A stretch of 64,000 nt of DNA from Accumulibacter sp031732795. Lineage in GTDB: Bacteria; Pseudomonadota; Gammaproteobacteria; Burkholderiales; Rhodocyclaceae. Of the stretch, positions 25,885 through 35,400 are shown in pieces. The stretch spans positions 69,828-133,827 of the forward strand of contig JAVMKC010000031.1 in assembly GCA_031732795.1 (NCBI GenBank), given 5' to 3'. Every line of letters begins with the position of its first letter. The first letter of the stretch is position 1. The position numbers were made by a program, and so were the translations under genes. The notes under the pieces were generated by a model. It worked only from the letters and a program-made list of their open reading frames with translations. It had not been told where the DNA came from and ran no database searches.

Positions 25885-26664
25885 TTACTCGCCCTTGAAC
25901 CCCGGCTTGCGCTTTTCGCGGAAGGCATCGATACCTTCCTGATAGTCGTAGCTGTCATACACCACGCGCCGCAGGCCCTGCATCCGTTCGAACAGTTCGG
26001 GTGTGATCGACCGTGCGCTGGCCAGCAGCCGCAACTCCTCCTTCATCACCGAGACGCTGAGTGGCGAATTGGCGGTGATTTGCCCCGCCAAATGATACAC
26101 GAAGGCCTCGATTTCCTCTTTTGGCTTGATGTAATTGATCATTCCCAGGTTCAAGGCCTGTGCGGCGGGAATCGGCTGCGCGGTGAACAGCATTTCCTTG
26201 GCTACCGGCATCGGGATCATGTTCAGAATGGTCAGCAGACCGCCGAGGTTGTAAGGAACGCCGAGCTTGGCCGGGGTGATGGCGAAAGTGGCGTCGGGAA
26301 CGGTGACCAGAATGTCGCAGGCCATCGCCACTTCGCAGCCGCCACCCCAGACACCGCCTTCGATCAGCGCCAGCACCGGCGCCGGGCATTCCTGGATGGC
26401 GCGGATCAGTACCCGCAACGGGTCGCTCCAGCCGAGCGGGTCGCGCCCGCGGTCGGGTAGCTCGCTGATGTCGTGACCGGACGACCAGACCTTGGTGCCG
26501 GGTTGCGCGCGCAGCACCACCGCGCGCACGCTTTGCTCGCGAAACACTTCGAGCGCGGTGGTGATTTCGCTGATCAGGGCTTCGCTGAGAGCGTTGCGTT
26601 TTGCCGTATGGTCCATCACGATCGTGCCGACGGCGTTTTCAGTCTGGGTAAGGATCAGTGGCAC
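25885..26664 (-). CDS. scpB: Methylmalonyl-CoA decarboxylase (crotonase family)
   Basis: The gene starts with GTG preceded by AGGAGA and encodes 259 residues. It matches E. coli YgfG/ScpB across its length, including the SSGHDISELPDRGRDPL block (about 61-77), VPYNLGG in the active site and the C-terminal VYDSYDYQEGIDAFREKRKP. The enzyme decarboxylates methylmalonyl-CoA to propionyl-CoA in the succinate-to-propionate route. The other sleeping-beauty-mutase genes are not in this window, and the neighbours are unrelated. The specific assignment over generic enoyl-CoA hydratase rests on these shared motifs. Confidence 0.88.
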   Translation of the reverse strand: MPLILTQTENAVGTIVMDHTAKRNALSEALISEITTALEVFREQSVRAVVLRAQPGTKVWSSGHDISELPDRGRDPLGWSDPLRVLIRAIQECPAPVLALIEGGVWGGGCEVAMACDILVTVPDATFAITPAKLGVPYNLGGLLTILNMIPMPVAKEMLFTAQPIPAAQALNLGMINYIKPKEEIEAFVYHLAGQITANSPLSVSVMKEELRLLASARSITPELFERMQGLRRVVYDSYDYQEGIDAFREKRKPGFKGE

Positions 26665-26954
26665 TGTAGGTCTCCTGATTTGAAAGAAGCATGAGGAATG
26701 CCCGCCGACAGCGGGCTTACAGACAGGAAAGGACGATCAAAGCGGCAGGATTGTTGAAAAGTCTCCAGGCGCCGTTCACTTGGGCGTTGATCGACCGGAC
26801 AGAGTACGTCACCCGTCTTTGCCTGTCTACCACTGGCCCCATGATTTGACCGTTCGGCCGAGAAACGGGGCCGGCGGCGTCGTTACAGGGAACGATCGCC
26901 GGCTACCCCGTCCACGACGGCTATAATCTCGGCTGTTTTGCCCAGGAAAAGTGG

Positions 26955-29183
26955 ATGTCCGACCTGCTCGCCGATCTCAACCCGCCGCAACATGCCGCGG
27001 TCACCTTGTCGGCGCGGCACGCGCTGATCCTTGCCGGTGCCGGCAGCGGCAAAACCCGGGTGTTGACGACCCGTATCGCCTGGCTGCTGTCGAACGCTCG
27101 GATCAGTCCGCAGGCGATTCTGGCGGTGACCTTTACCAACAAGGCGGCCCGCGAAATGCAGACCCGGCTGGCGGCAATGGTGCCAGTCAATATCCGGGGA
27201 ATGTGGATCGGCACCTTTCACGGGTTGTGCAACCGGTTGCTGCGCGCCCACCATCGGGAAGCCGGCTTGCCGGCGCAATTCCAGATTCTCGATGTCGGCG
27301 ATCAACTGTCGGCGATCAAACGCCTGGCGAAAAAGCTGGCTTTCGACGACGAGAAATTTCCCCCGCAGCAACTGCTGCATTTCATCAACGCCAACAAGGA
27401 GCGCGGCCGGCGCGCCGCGCAAACCGAAGCCTATGATCCGCCGACCCGCCGTCGCGTCGAGTTCTATGCCGAATACGAGAGCCAATGCCAACGCGAAGGG
27501 GTGGTCGACTTTGCCGAACTGCTGCTGCGTTGCTTCGAACTGCTGCAGCGCAACCAGCCGCTGCGCGAGCACTACCAGGACCGTTTCCGGCATATCCTGG
27601 TCGACGAGTTTCAAGACACCAACCGTCTGCAATACGAATGGCTGAAACTGCTCGCCGGCCACGGGCCGACGCGGCGCGAATCCGCTGCCTGTCTGTTCGC
27701 CGTCGGCGACGATGATCAATCGATCTACGCCTTTCGCGGTGCCGAAGTCGGCAATATGAGCGATCTGCAACGCGAATTCGCCATCGACGAGGTGATCCGG
27801 CTCGAACAGAACTATCGTTCGCAGGGCAACATTCTCGAGGCGGCCAATGCGTTGATCCGGCAGAATCAGCAGCGTCTGGGGAAAAATTTATGGACCGCCG
27901 ACGGCGCCGGCGAGCCGATTCGCGTTTTTGAAGGCTTTTCCGACCTTGATGAAGCGCGCTTCATTGTCGAGGAAATGAGCGAATTGATCGGTGATGGCCT
28001 GTCGCCGACACAGATCGCGCTGCTCTACCGTTCGAACGCCCAATCGCGGGTCCTTGAGCACGAACTGGCGCGTGTCGGCCTGCCTTACCGCATTTATGGC
28101 GGTCTGCGTTTCTACGACCGTCAGGAAATCAAGCACGCGTTGGCCTATCTGCGTTTGCTGGCCAATCCGGACGACGACACCGCCTTTGTCCGGGTGGTCA
28201 ATTTTCCCGCCCGCGGTATCGGCGCGCGCAGTATCGAGGTGCTGCAGGAGGCGGCGCAGAGACTCAACGCCAGTCTGTACAACGCTGCCGCCAGTCTGAC
28301 CGGCAAGCCGGGAGCGGCACTGGCCCGCTTCGTGCGGCTGATCGAAACGCTGCGCGCCGAAAGCGAGCATTTGCCGTTGCCGGAAATCGTCGACCACGTC
28401 ATCGAGGGCAGTGGTTTGCGGGAACATTATCTGGCCGAGAAGGATGGCGCGGATCGGCTGGCCAACCTCGATGAACTGGTCAACGCGGCGACGGTTTTCG
28501 TCAGCGAAGACGAGCCGTTCGCCGACGCCGCCGCGCTGCGTACTGAGGCGGGGCCGCTGGCCGCCTTTCTCGCCCATGCTTCGCTGGAGTCGGGGGAGCG
28601 GCAAGCCGGCGAAGGACAGGACGCGGTGCAATTGATGACCGTCCATGCCGCGAAGGGGCTGGAGTTCGACGTGGTATTCATCTCCGGCCTCGAGCAGGGA
28701 CTGTTTCCGCACGAGAACGCCGCCAGCGAACGCAACGGGCTGGAGGAAGAACGCCGGCTGATGTACGTGGCGATCACCCGGGCGCGCCGCCGTCTGTATC
28801 TCAGCCATGCGCAAAGCCGCATGCTGCACGGTCTCACACGTTACGGCCTGCGTTCATCGTTTCTCGATGAATTGCCGCCGGGTCTGCTGCGCCGGCTCAA
28901 CGCCGTTGCCTCGCCGTCGACGATCTTCGGGCGGTCCGCACCACTCGCCACGCCGGCGAGTCCCCGCTCCGACTCCGGGCAGACGACCGCCGGCCAGACG
29001 GTTGGCCAGACGGTCGCCGAGGGCCTGCATGTTGGCCAGCGGGTCCGCCATCTGCGTTTCGGTGACGGGGTGATCGTCGCCAGCGAAGGTAATGGGCATG
29101 AATCGCGGGTGTTGGTCAATTTCGACCGGCCCGTCGGCGAGAAATGGCTGCTGCTCGAATACGCCCGGCTGTCGCCGTTGTGA
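26955..29183 (+). CDS. uvrD: DNA helicase II UvrD
   Basis: A 742-residue superfamily 1A helicase. Walker A is AGAGSGKTRVL (about 28-38), motif II VDEFQDTN, motif III GDDDQSIYAFRGAE, motif V MTVHAAKGLEFD and motif VI MYVAITRARRR. After about residue 650 comes a Pro/Ala/Thr/Gln-rich linker and the C-terminal tudor-like segment (VGQRVRHLRFGDGVIV to the end) that distinguishes UvrD from Rep. It works in nucleotide excision and mismatch repair. The upstream 290 bases (26665-26954) contain a 6-bp hairpin GCCCGC/GCGGGC and no gene. Confidence 0.95.
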   Translation: MSDLLADLNPPQHAAVTLSARHALILAGAGSGKTRVLTTRIAWLLSNARISPQAILAVTFTNKAAREMQTRLAAMVPVNIRGMWIGTFHGLCNRLLRAHHREAGLPAQFQILDVGDQLSAIKRLAKKLAFDDEKFPPQQLLHFINANKERGRRAAQTEAYDPPTRRRVEFYAEYESQCQREGVVDFAELLLRCFELLQRNQPLREHYQDRFRHILVDEFQDTNRLQYEWLKLLAGHGPTRRESAACLFAVGDDDQSIYAFRGAEVGNMSDLQREFAIDEVIRLEQNYRSQGNILEAANALIRQNQQRLGKNLWTADGAGEPIRVFEGFSDLDEARFIVEEMSELIGDGLSPTQIALLYRSNAQSRVLEHELARVGLPYRIYGGLRFYDRQEIKHALAYLRLLANPDDDTAFVRVVNFPARGIGARSIEVLQEAAQRLNASLYNAAASLTGKPGAALARFVRLIETLRAESEHLPLPEIVDHVIEGSGLREHYLAEKDGADRLANLDELVNAATVFVSEDEPFADAAALRTEAGPLAAFLAHASLESGERQAGEGQDAVQLMTVHAAKGLEFDVVFISGLEQGLFPHENAASERNGLEEERRLMYVAITRARRRLYLSHAQSRMLHGLTRYGLRSSFLDELPPGLLRRLNAVASPSTIFGRSAPLATPASPRSDSGQTTAGQTVGQTVAEGLHVGQRVRHLRFGDGVIVASEGNGHESRVLVNFDRPVGEKWLLLEYARLSPL

Positions 29184-29436
29184 ATTTTTCCGCCGGGTGT
29201 GAAGAGTGTGATGACTGGATGTGTAAAATTCAACTTTCTTATTTAGAAATAAATTGTTCTGGGTTGTGCGGCTGTTTGTCGGGTTTTGTCGTTTTTCCCA
29301 CTGTGGACGGGGATAAAGCTGTGGATGGCGGCCGGGACAACGGTGTCAAACGGCTGCCGTCATTGGCTTTTTTGCCCTTGCTCAAAAAGCAGGCAAACCA
29401 CTAGACTAACGAGTTCGAACTTGCAAGGAGATTTCC

Positions 29437-30411
29437 ATGCCATTTGCCATTCGGATCGAACGGACCGGCGGGCCGGAGGTGATGAACTGGAAAGACCTGC
29501 CGATGGCCGAGCCGGCGGCAGGCGAAGCGCGGGTCCGGCACGAGGCGGTCGGGCTCAACTACATCGACATTTATCATCGTAGCGGTTTGTATCCGCTGCC
29601 CTTGCCCAGCGGCCTGGGTCTTGAAGCCGCCGGCGTCGTCGAAGCGGTCGGCGCGGGGGTGACGGAGGTACAGCCCGGCGACCGGGTGGCTTACGCCGGG
29701 GGGCCGGTTGGCGCCTACAGTCAGTCGCGCTGCATCGCTGCCGATCGCCTGTTGCAACTCCCCGCGGCGATCTCCTGCGAAACCGGTGCGGCGATGATGT
29801 TGCAAGGGCTGACCGTGGCCTACCTGCTGCGTCGGACGTATCGCGTGCAGCCTGGCGAGGCGGTATTGATCCACGCCGCCGCCGGTGGGGTCGGTCTGAT
29901 GGCCTGCCAGTGGGCGAAGGCGCTGGGTGCAACGGTGATCGGCACCGCTGCCGGTGAGGAAAAAGCGGCGCTGGCTCGGGCGCACGGGTGCGACGAGGTG
30001 ATCGACTACGGTCACGAGGATGTCGCCCAACGTGTCCGCCAATTGACTGCCGGCGAAGGGGTGGCGGTGGTTTATGACGGCGTCGGCAAAGATACTTTCG
30101 CCGCGTCGCTGGACAGCCTGCGTACTTGCGGCATGCTGGTCAGTTTCGGTAACGCGTCCGGCGCCGTGCCGCCCTTCGACCCGTTGCTCTTGTCGCAGAA
30201 AGGCTCGTTGTTCCTGACCCGGCCAACCTTGATGCATTACACCGCCAAACGCAGCGATCTGGTCGCCCTGGCCGCCGAACTGTTCGCGGTCGTTAGCGCT
30301 GGTACAGTGAATATCCGCATCAATCAACGTTACCCGTTGACCGAGGTGGCGCAGGCTCACCGCGATCTGGAGGCGCGCAAGCACACCGGATCGACGATCT
30401 TGCTGCCCTGA
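29437..30411 (+). CDS. qor: Quinone oxidoreductase (zeta-crystallin type)
   Basis: The 324-residue medium-chain dehydrogenase/reductase lacks the structural zinc cysteines and has GVGLMACQWAKALGATVIGT (about 150-169) as Rossmann loop, with NYIDIYHRSGLYPLPLPSGLG near the N-terminus as in E. coli QorA. It reduces quinones with NADPH. AAGGAG precedes the ATG. The stop overlaps the next start (TGATG), linking it to the TAXI and ParA genes. The upstream gap 29184-29436 is AT-rich at its start and gene-free. Confidence 0.92.
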   Translation: MPFAIRIERTGGPEVMNWKDLPMAEPAAGEARVRHEAVGLNYIDIYHRSGLYPLPLPSGLGLEAAGVVEAVGAGVTEVQPGDRVAYAGGPVGAYSQSRCIAADRLLQLPAAISCETGAAMMLQGLTVAYLLRRTYRVQPGEAVLIHAAAGGVGLMACQWAKALGATVIGTAAGEEKAALARAHGCDEVIDYGHEDVAQRVRQLTAGEGVAVVYDGVGKDTFAASLDSLRTCGMLVSFGNASGAVPPFDPLLLSQKGSLFLTRPTLMHYTAKRSDLVALAAELFAVVSAGTVNIRINQRYPLTEVAQAHRDLEARKHTGSTILLP

Positions 30412-31763
30412 TGACGCATTTGCGCGCCCGTCTGGTCGCGCTGCGCTACTTTCTGGCCACGGCCTGGCCGATCGTCCTGATCACGGCGATCGGCTTGGTT
30501 ATCGCTTACCAGTTCGTCGCTCCAGAGCCGCAGCGGCGACTGATTCTGACCACCGGCAACGACAGCGGCGCGTATCACGCTTACGCGCAACGCTACGCTA
30601 CCTGGATGGCGGCGAAAGGCGTGACGCTCGAGGTGCGGACCTCTCCAGGCTCGTTGGAGAATCTGCGTCGCGTCGCCCAGGGCGAAGCCGACGTCGGTTT
30701 CGCGCAGGCAGGCAGTGCCGTCCCGGCTGAGGCTGACTCGTCGCCAACGACGCTGCGCTCGCTGGGCAGCGTCTCCTATGAACCGGTGTGGGTGTTTTAC
30801 CGTGGCGATCGATCGATCAACAAACTTTATCAATTGCAGGGGTTGCGCGTCGCTGTCGGAGAGGAGGGCAGCGGTATCCGCGGTCTGGCCCTGCAACTGC
30901 TCGAAGTCAATGACATCAAGCCGGATGACCCCCATTTATTGCCGTTGGCCGGATTGAACGCCGCCGAGGCGCTGCAACAAGGCCAGATCGATGCTGCATT
31001 CATCGTTGCCGCTCAGGAAGCGCCGGTGGTGCAGGTGCTGTTGCGTTCGCCGGGAGTGCGTGTGGTCAGCTTCAGCCAGGTCGACGCCTATTTGCGGCGT
31101 TTTCCGTTCCTGTCGCGGGTGGTATTGCCGCGTGGCGTCGTCGATCTGGTCCGTGACCTGCCGCCTGACGATACCGTCCTGCTGGCGACCACCGCCAACG
31201 TCGTCACTCGCGACGACCTGCACCCGGCGCTGGCTTCGCTGCTGTTGCAGGCGATGACCGAAGTCAATGGACAAGGCGGTTTTTTTCAGCGCGCCGGCGA
31301 GTTTCCTTCGGCCAAGGACCAGACCTTGCCGCTGGCCGAAGAAGCCAAGCGTTATTACCAGTCCGGCCCTCCTTTTTTGCAGCGTTACCTGCCGTTCTGG
31401 CTGGCCGTACTCGTCGAACGGCTGGTGGTGATGATTCTGCCCTTGGTGATGCTGTTGTTGCCGTTGTTGAAATTCGCGCCGACGCTTTATAGCTGGCGCG
31501 CGCGTTCGAAGATTTTCTGCTGCTATGGCGATCTCAAATTCCTTGAAAACGATTTGCGGCAGCACTTCGCGGCCGATCGTTTTCAGGAGTACGTGGACCG
31601 ACTCGATCGCATCGAGGAGGATGCCAGCACACGTCATGTGCCGCTGGCTTTTACCGATCAGCTGTACACGTTGCGTGAGCATATCAATCTGGTCCGGGAC
31701 AAGCTGCATGGTCTGCTGGCCGGTGATAACGCCCAGGCGACTTGCCACGACAAGGAAAAATAG
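30411..31763 (+). CDS. Membrane-anchored TAXI-family solute-binding protein
   Basis: The 450-residue protein starts one base before the end of the oxidoreductase gene. An N-terminal helix (about 15-36) anchors a periplasmic TAXI-type binding domain (ILTTGNDSGAYHAYAQRYA through about 310; GEADVGFAQAGSA is typical). A second helix (about 330-360) follows, then a basic, helical cytoplasmic tail of about 90 residues. TAXI proteins normally feed TRAP permeases; none is encoded here, and the two anchors differ from a free periplasmic protein. A ligand-sensing or scaffolding role is therefore possible. Ligand unknown. Confidence 0.85.
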   Translation: MTHLRARLVALRYFLATAWPIVLITAIGLVIAYQFVAPEPQRRLILTTGNDSGAYHAYAQRYATWMAAKGVTLEVRTSPGSLENLRRVAQGEADVGFAQAGSAVPAEADSSPTTLRSLGSVSYEPVWVFYRGDRSINKLYQLQGLRVAVGEEGSGIRGLALQLLEVNDIKPDDPHLLPLAGLNAAEALQQGQIDAAFIVAAQEAPVVQVLLRSPGVRVVSFSQVDAYLRRFPFLSRVVLPRGVVDLVRDLPPDDTVLLATTANVVTRDDLHPALASLLLQAMTEVNGQGGFFQRAGEFPSAKDQTLPLAEEAKRYYQSGPPFLQRYLPFWLAVLVERLVVMILPLVMLLLPLLKFAPTLYSWRARSKIFCCYGDLKFLENDLRQHFAADRFQEYVDRLDRIEEDASTRHVPLAFTDQLYTLREHINLVRDKLHGLLAGDNAQATCHDKEK

Positions 31764-31766
31764 TCG

Positions 31767-32390
31767 ATGAAATCCTTCCTGATTGCCAATCCCAAGGGCG
31801 GTGCGGGTAAAACGACCTTGGCGGTCAACCTTGCCGGCTATCTGGCCAGCCGCGGCCACAAAGTGATGCTCGGTGATGTCGATCGGCAGCAATCTTCCCG
31901 AGAATGGTTGCGTCTGCGAGCGGAGTATCTGCCGAAGATTCGCAGTTGGGAAATCGAGCCCGGCAAAACCGCCCGACCGCCGAAAGGCACCTCGCACGTC
32001 ATCCTCGATACCCCGGCAGGGTTGCATGGCAAGGCGCTCGATGCCCTGGTCAAGCAGGTCAACCGGGTGCTGGTGCCGGTGCAGCCCTCACTGTTCGACA
32101 TCCTGGCTGCCCGTCAATTCCTCGAGGGACTGCTGGCCGAGAAGGCGGTGCGCAACGAACGGGCTTTTGTCGCCGTCGTTGGCATGCGCGTCGATCCGCG
32201 TACCCGCTCGGCAGCGGAACTCGACCGTTTTCTGGCCGAGTTCGATGTGCCGGTGTTGACGCACCTGCGCTCGACGCAGCTCTATGTCCAGACCGCGATG
32301 AACGGCATGACCATCTTCGACCTGCCGGCGTCGCGTGGCGCGCGGGATTTCGAGCAATGGCAGCCGATCATGGACTGGGTCAACGGCTGA
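31767..32390 (+). CDS. ParA-family ATPase, orphan
   Basis: The 207-residue protein has the deviant Walker A NPKGGAGKTTLAVNLAG (about 8-24) and the later ILDTPAGLHG switch segment of the ParA/MinD family. Length is that of short type Ib ParA proteins, without an N-terminal DNA-binding domain. It starts three bases after the TAXI gene stop and no ParB lies downstream, so it is not the chromosomal parAB pair. Small orphan ParA proteins position cargo such as chemoreceptor clusters, secretion machines or carboxysomes; the cargo here may relate to the upstream membrane protein, which is inference. Confidence 0.85.
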   Translation: MKSFLIANPKGGAGKTTLAVNLAGYLASRGHKVMLGDVDRQQSSREWLRLRAEYLPKIRSWEIEPGKTARPPKGTSHVILDTPAGLHGKALDALVKQVNRVLVPVQPSLFDILAARQFLEGLLAEKAVRNERAFVAVVGMRVDPRTRSAAELDRFLAEFDVPVLTHLRSTQLYVQTAMNGMTIFDLPASRGARDFEQWQPIMDWVNG

Positions 32391-32473
32391 GCCTCGGCAG
32401 GACTCACGTCTTGATCGTGCCGCTTGTCGGTGATCGGCGGTCGAGGTGGATCGCCGCAAGGTAAAATCGCCGG

Positions 32474-35400
32474 ATGGCCGACGTTCCGTTCATTCACCTT
32501 CGCCTGCACAGCGAGTATTCGATTACCGACGGCATCGTCCGCCTCGACGATGCGCTGGCGCGCGCCGCCGCCGATGGCATGCCGGCGTTGGCTCTGACCG
32601 ATCTGGTCAATCTCTTCGGATTGGTCAAGTTTTATAACGCCGCCCGTTACCGGGGCGTCAAGCCGTTGCTCGGTTGCGATATTCACCTGGCCAACGACAA
32701 CGATGTGGACCGTCCGCATCGGCTGCTGCTGCTGTGCCGTTCTCACCGCGGCTATCTGCAGCTTTGTGAATTGCTGTCGCGCGCGTATCTGTCGCCGCGG
32801 ATGCATGGCCGCGCCGAAATCAGCCGCCGGATGTTGCAGGAGGTGGGCGTGGACGGGTTGATCGCGCTGTCGGGCGCCGCGTTCGGCGATGTCGGTGAAG
32901 CGTTGCTGCAGGGCAACCATTCGCAGGCACTGAGTCGCGCGCAGTATTGGGCGGCGCTTTTCCCGGGCGCTTTTTATCTCGAAGTGCAGCGCTACGGCCA
33001 GCCGACGCACGATGCCCTGGTCGGTGCCACCGTCGACCTTGCCGCGCGTCTCGATCTGCCCGTGGTGGCGACCCATCCGATCCAGTTTCTCGATCGCGAC
33101 GATTACCGGGCCCACGAAGCGCGGGTATGCATCGCTGAGGGCTACATGCTCGGCGATGCCCGACGACCACGGCGGTACACCGAGGAGCAGTATTTCAAAT
33201 CGGCCGACGAAATGCGGGAGTTGTTCGCCGACCTGCCGGCAGCGCTGGCCAACACCGTCGAGATCGCCCGGCGCTGCAACCTGCAGATCACGCTGGGTAA
33301 AAGCTATCTGCCTGATTTTCCAACACCGCCTGGGGTTTCGCTCGACGATTTTCTGCGTCAGCAGGCGGTGGCTGGTCTCGAAAACCGCTTGCCGCAATTG
33401 TTTCCCGGCGTCGACGAACGCCTGCAACGCCGGCCGGTCTACGATGAGCGCCTGCAGCTCGAAACCGACACCATCGTCCAGATGGGTTTCGCCGGCTACT
33501 TCCTGATCGTTGCCGACTTCATCAACTGGGCCAAACACAACGGTTGTCCGGTCGGGCCGGGGCGGGGTTCGGGGGCCGGGTCGTTGGTCGCTTATGCCCT
33601 GGGTATCACCGATCTCGATCCATTGCGTTTCGCGCTGCTCTTCGAACGCTTTCTCAACCCCGAGCGGGTGTCGATGCCCGACTTCGATATCGACTTCTGC
33701 CAAGACAATCGCGGTCGGGTGATCGATTACGTGCGCCAGAAGTACGGCGCGGCAGCGGTATCGCAGATCGTCACTTTCGGCACCATGTCTTCGAAGGCGG
33801 TGATCCGTGACGTCGGGCGGGTTCTCGATCTGCCGTACAACTTTTGCGACCAGCTTTCGAAACTGATCCCGGTCGAAACCAACAAGCCCTTGTCGCTCAA
33901 GAAAGCGCTCGCCGCCGAACCGCAACTCCAGGCGCGCCGTGACGATGAAGAGGAAGTGCGCGATCTGTTCGACCTCGCCGAACGTCTCGAGGATTTGACC
34001 CGTAACGTCGGCATGCACGCTGGGGGTGTGTTGATCGCGCCTGGCAAACTCACCGATTTCTGCCCGGTTTACTCGGCGGACGGCGGGCGCTCGGTGGTTT
34101 CGCAATACGACAAGGACGACGTCGAAAAGATTGGTCTGGTCAAATTCGACTTTCTCGGCCTGCGCAATCTGACGATCATCGAATTGGCGCTCGATTATGT
34201 CGCGCAGCTCACCGGCGAGCGACCGGATCTGGCGGCGCTTGCTTTCGACGACCCCGGGGCCTACCGGATTCTCAAGGACGGCAACACCACGGCGATCTTC
34301 CAGGTCGAATCCGACGGGATGAAAAAACTGATCCGCAAGCTGGCTCCGGACCGCTTCGAGGACATCATCGCCGTCCTGGCGCTCTACCGGCCCGGACCGC
34401 TCGGTTCCGGAATGGTCGACGATTTCATCCTGCGCAAGAAAGGCCAGCAGAAAATCGATTACTTCATCGACGATTTGCAAGCCTGTCTCGAACCGACCTA
34501 CGGGGTGATCGTCTATCAGGAACAGGTGATGCAGATCGCCCAGATCATCGGCGGCTATACCCTGGGTGGTGCCGATCTGCTGCGGCGGGCGATGGGCAAG
34601 AAAAAAGCCGAGGAAATGGCTTTGCACCGCGACCTGATGCGCGAAGGAGCGCGCAAAAAAGGTTACGACGAAAAGCTGGCGATGCAGCTATTCGATTTGA
34701 TGGAGAAATTTGCCGAATACGGCTTCAACAAATCGCATACCGCCGCCTACGCCGTCGTGACCTACCATACCGCTTGGCTGAAAGCGCACCATTGTGCGGC
34801 CTTCATGGCTGCGACGCTGTCGTCGGACATGGATCTCACCGACAGCGTCAAGAATTTTCATGACGATGCGCTTTCCAACGGCCTGAAGATACTCGGACCG
34901 GACATCAACACCTCGCAATACCGGTTCACGCCGGTCGACCGCGTTGCCGTCCGCTACGGCTTGGGGGCGGTCAAAGGGACCGGCGAACAGGCGGTCTGCG
35001 CGATCATCGAGGCCCGACGGTCGGGTGGCCCGTTCAAGGATCTGTTCGATTTCTGCCGCCGTGTCGACCGGCGGCTGGTCAACCGCCGGACTATTGAAGC
35101 GCTGATCCGGGCCGGTGCGCTCGATGCTCTCGACGATCATCGCGCGCGACTGTTGGCCTCCGTGGGCGTTGCCATCGACGCGGCCGAGCAGGCCGAACGT
35201 CATTCCCACCAGGTCAGCCTGTTCGACCTTCTCGCCGCCGACGGCAACGGTGATGCTGAACACGCGCCGCGCTATATCGAAGTGCCGCGCTGGACTGCGC
35301 GGCAGCAGCTGGACGAGGAAAAGCTGGCGCTGGGCTTTTATTTTTCCGGCCACCCGTTTCATACCGTCCAGTCCGAGATCGGACGCTTTGTCCGCCAGCC

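Noticed and set aside
29290..29335. DnaA boxes or replication origin
   Set aside because: Two TGTGGA-type hexamers occur before the oxidoreductase gene, but they do not complete the nine-base box and no origin genes or AT-rich unwinding region are present.
32282..34627. 781-codon open frame on the minus strand
   Set aside because: It lies wholly antisense to parA and dnaE, whose families are certain. Such long antisense frames are expected opposite GC-rich coding sequence.
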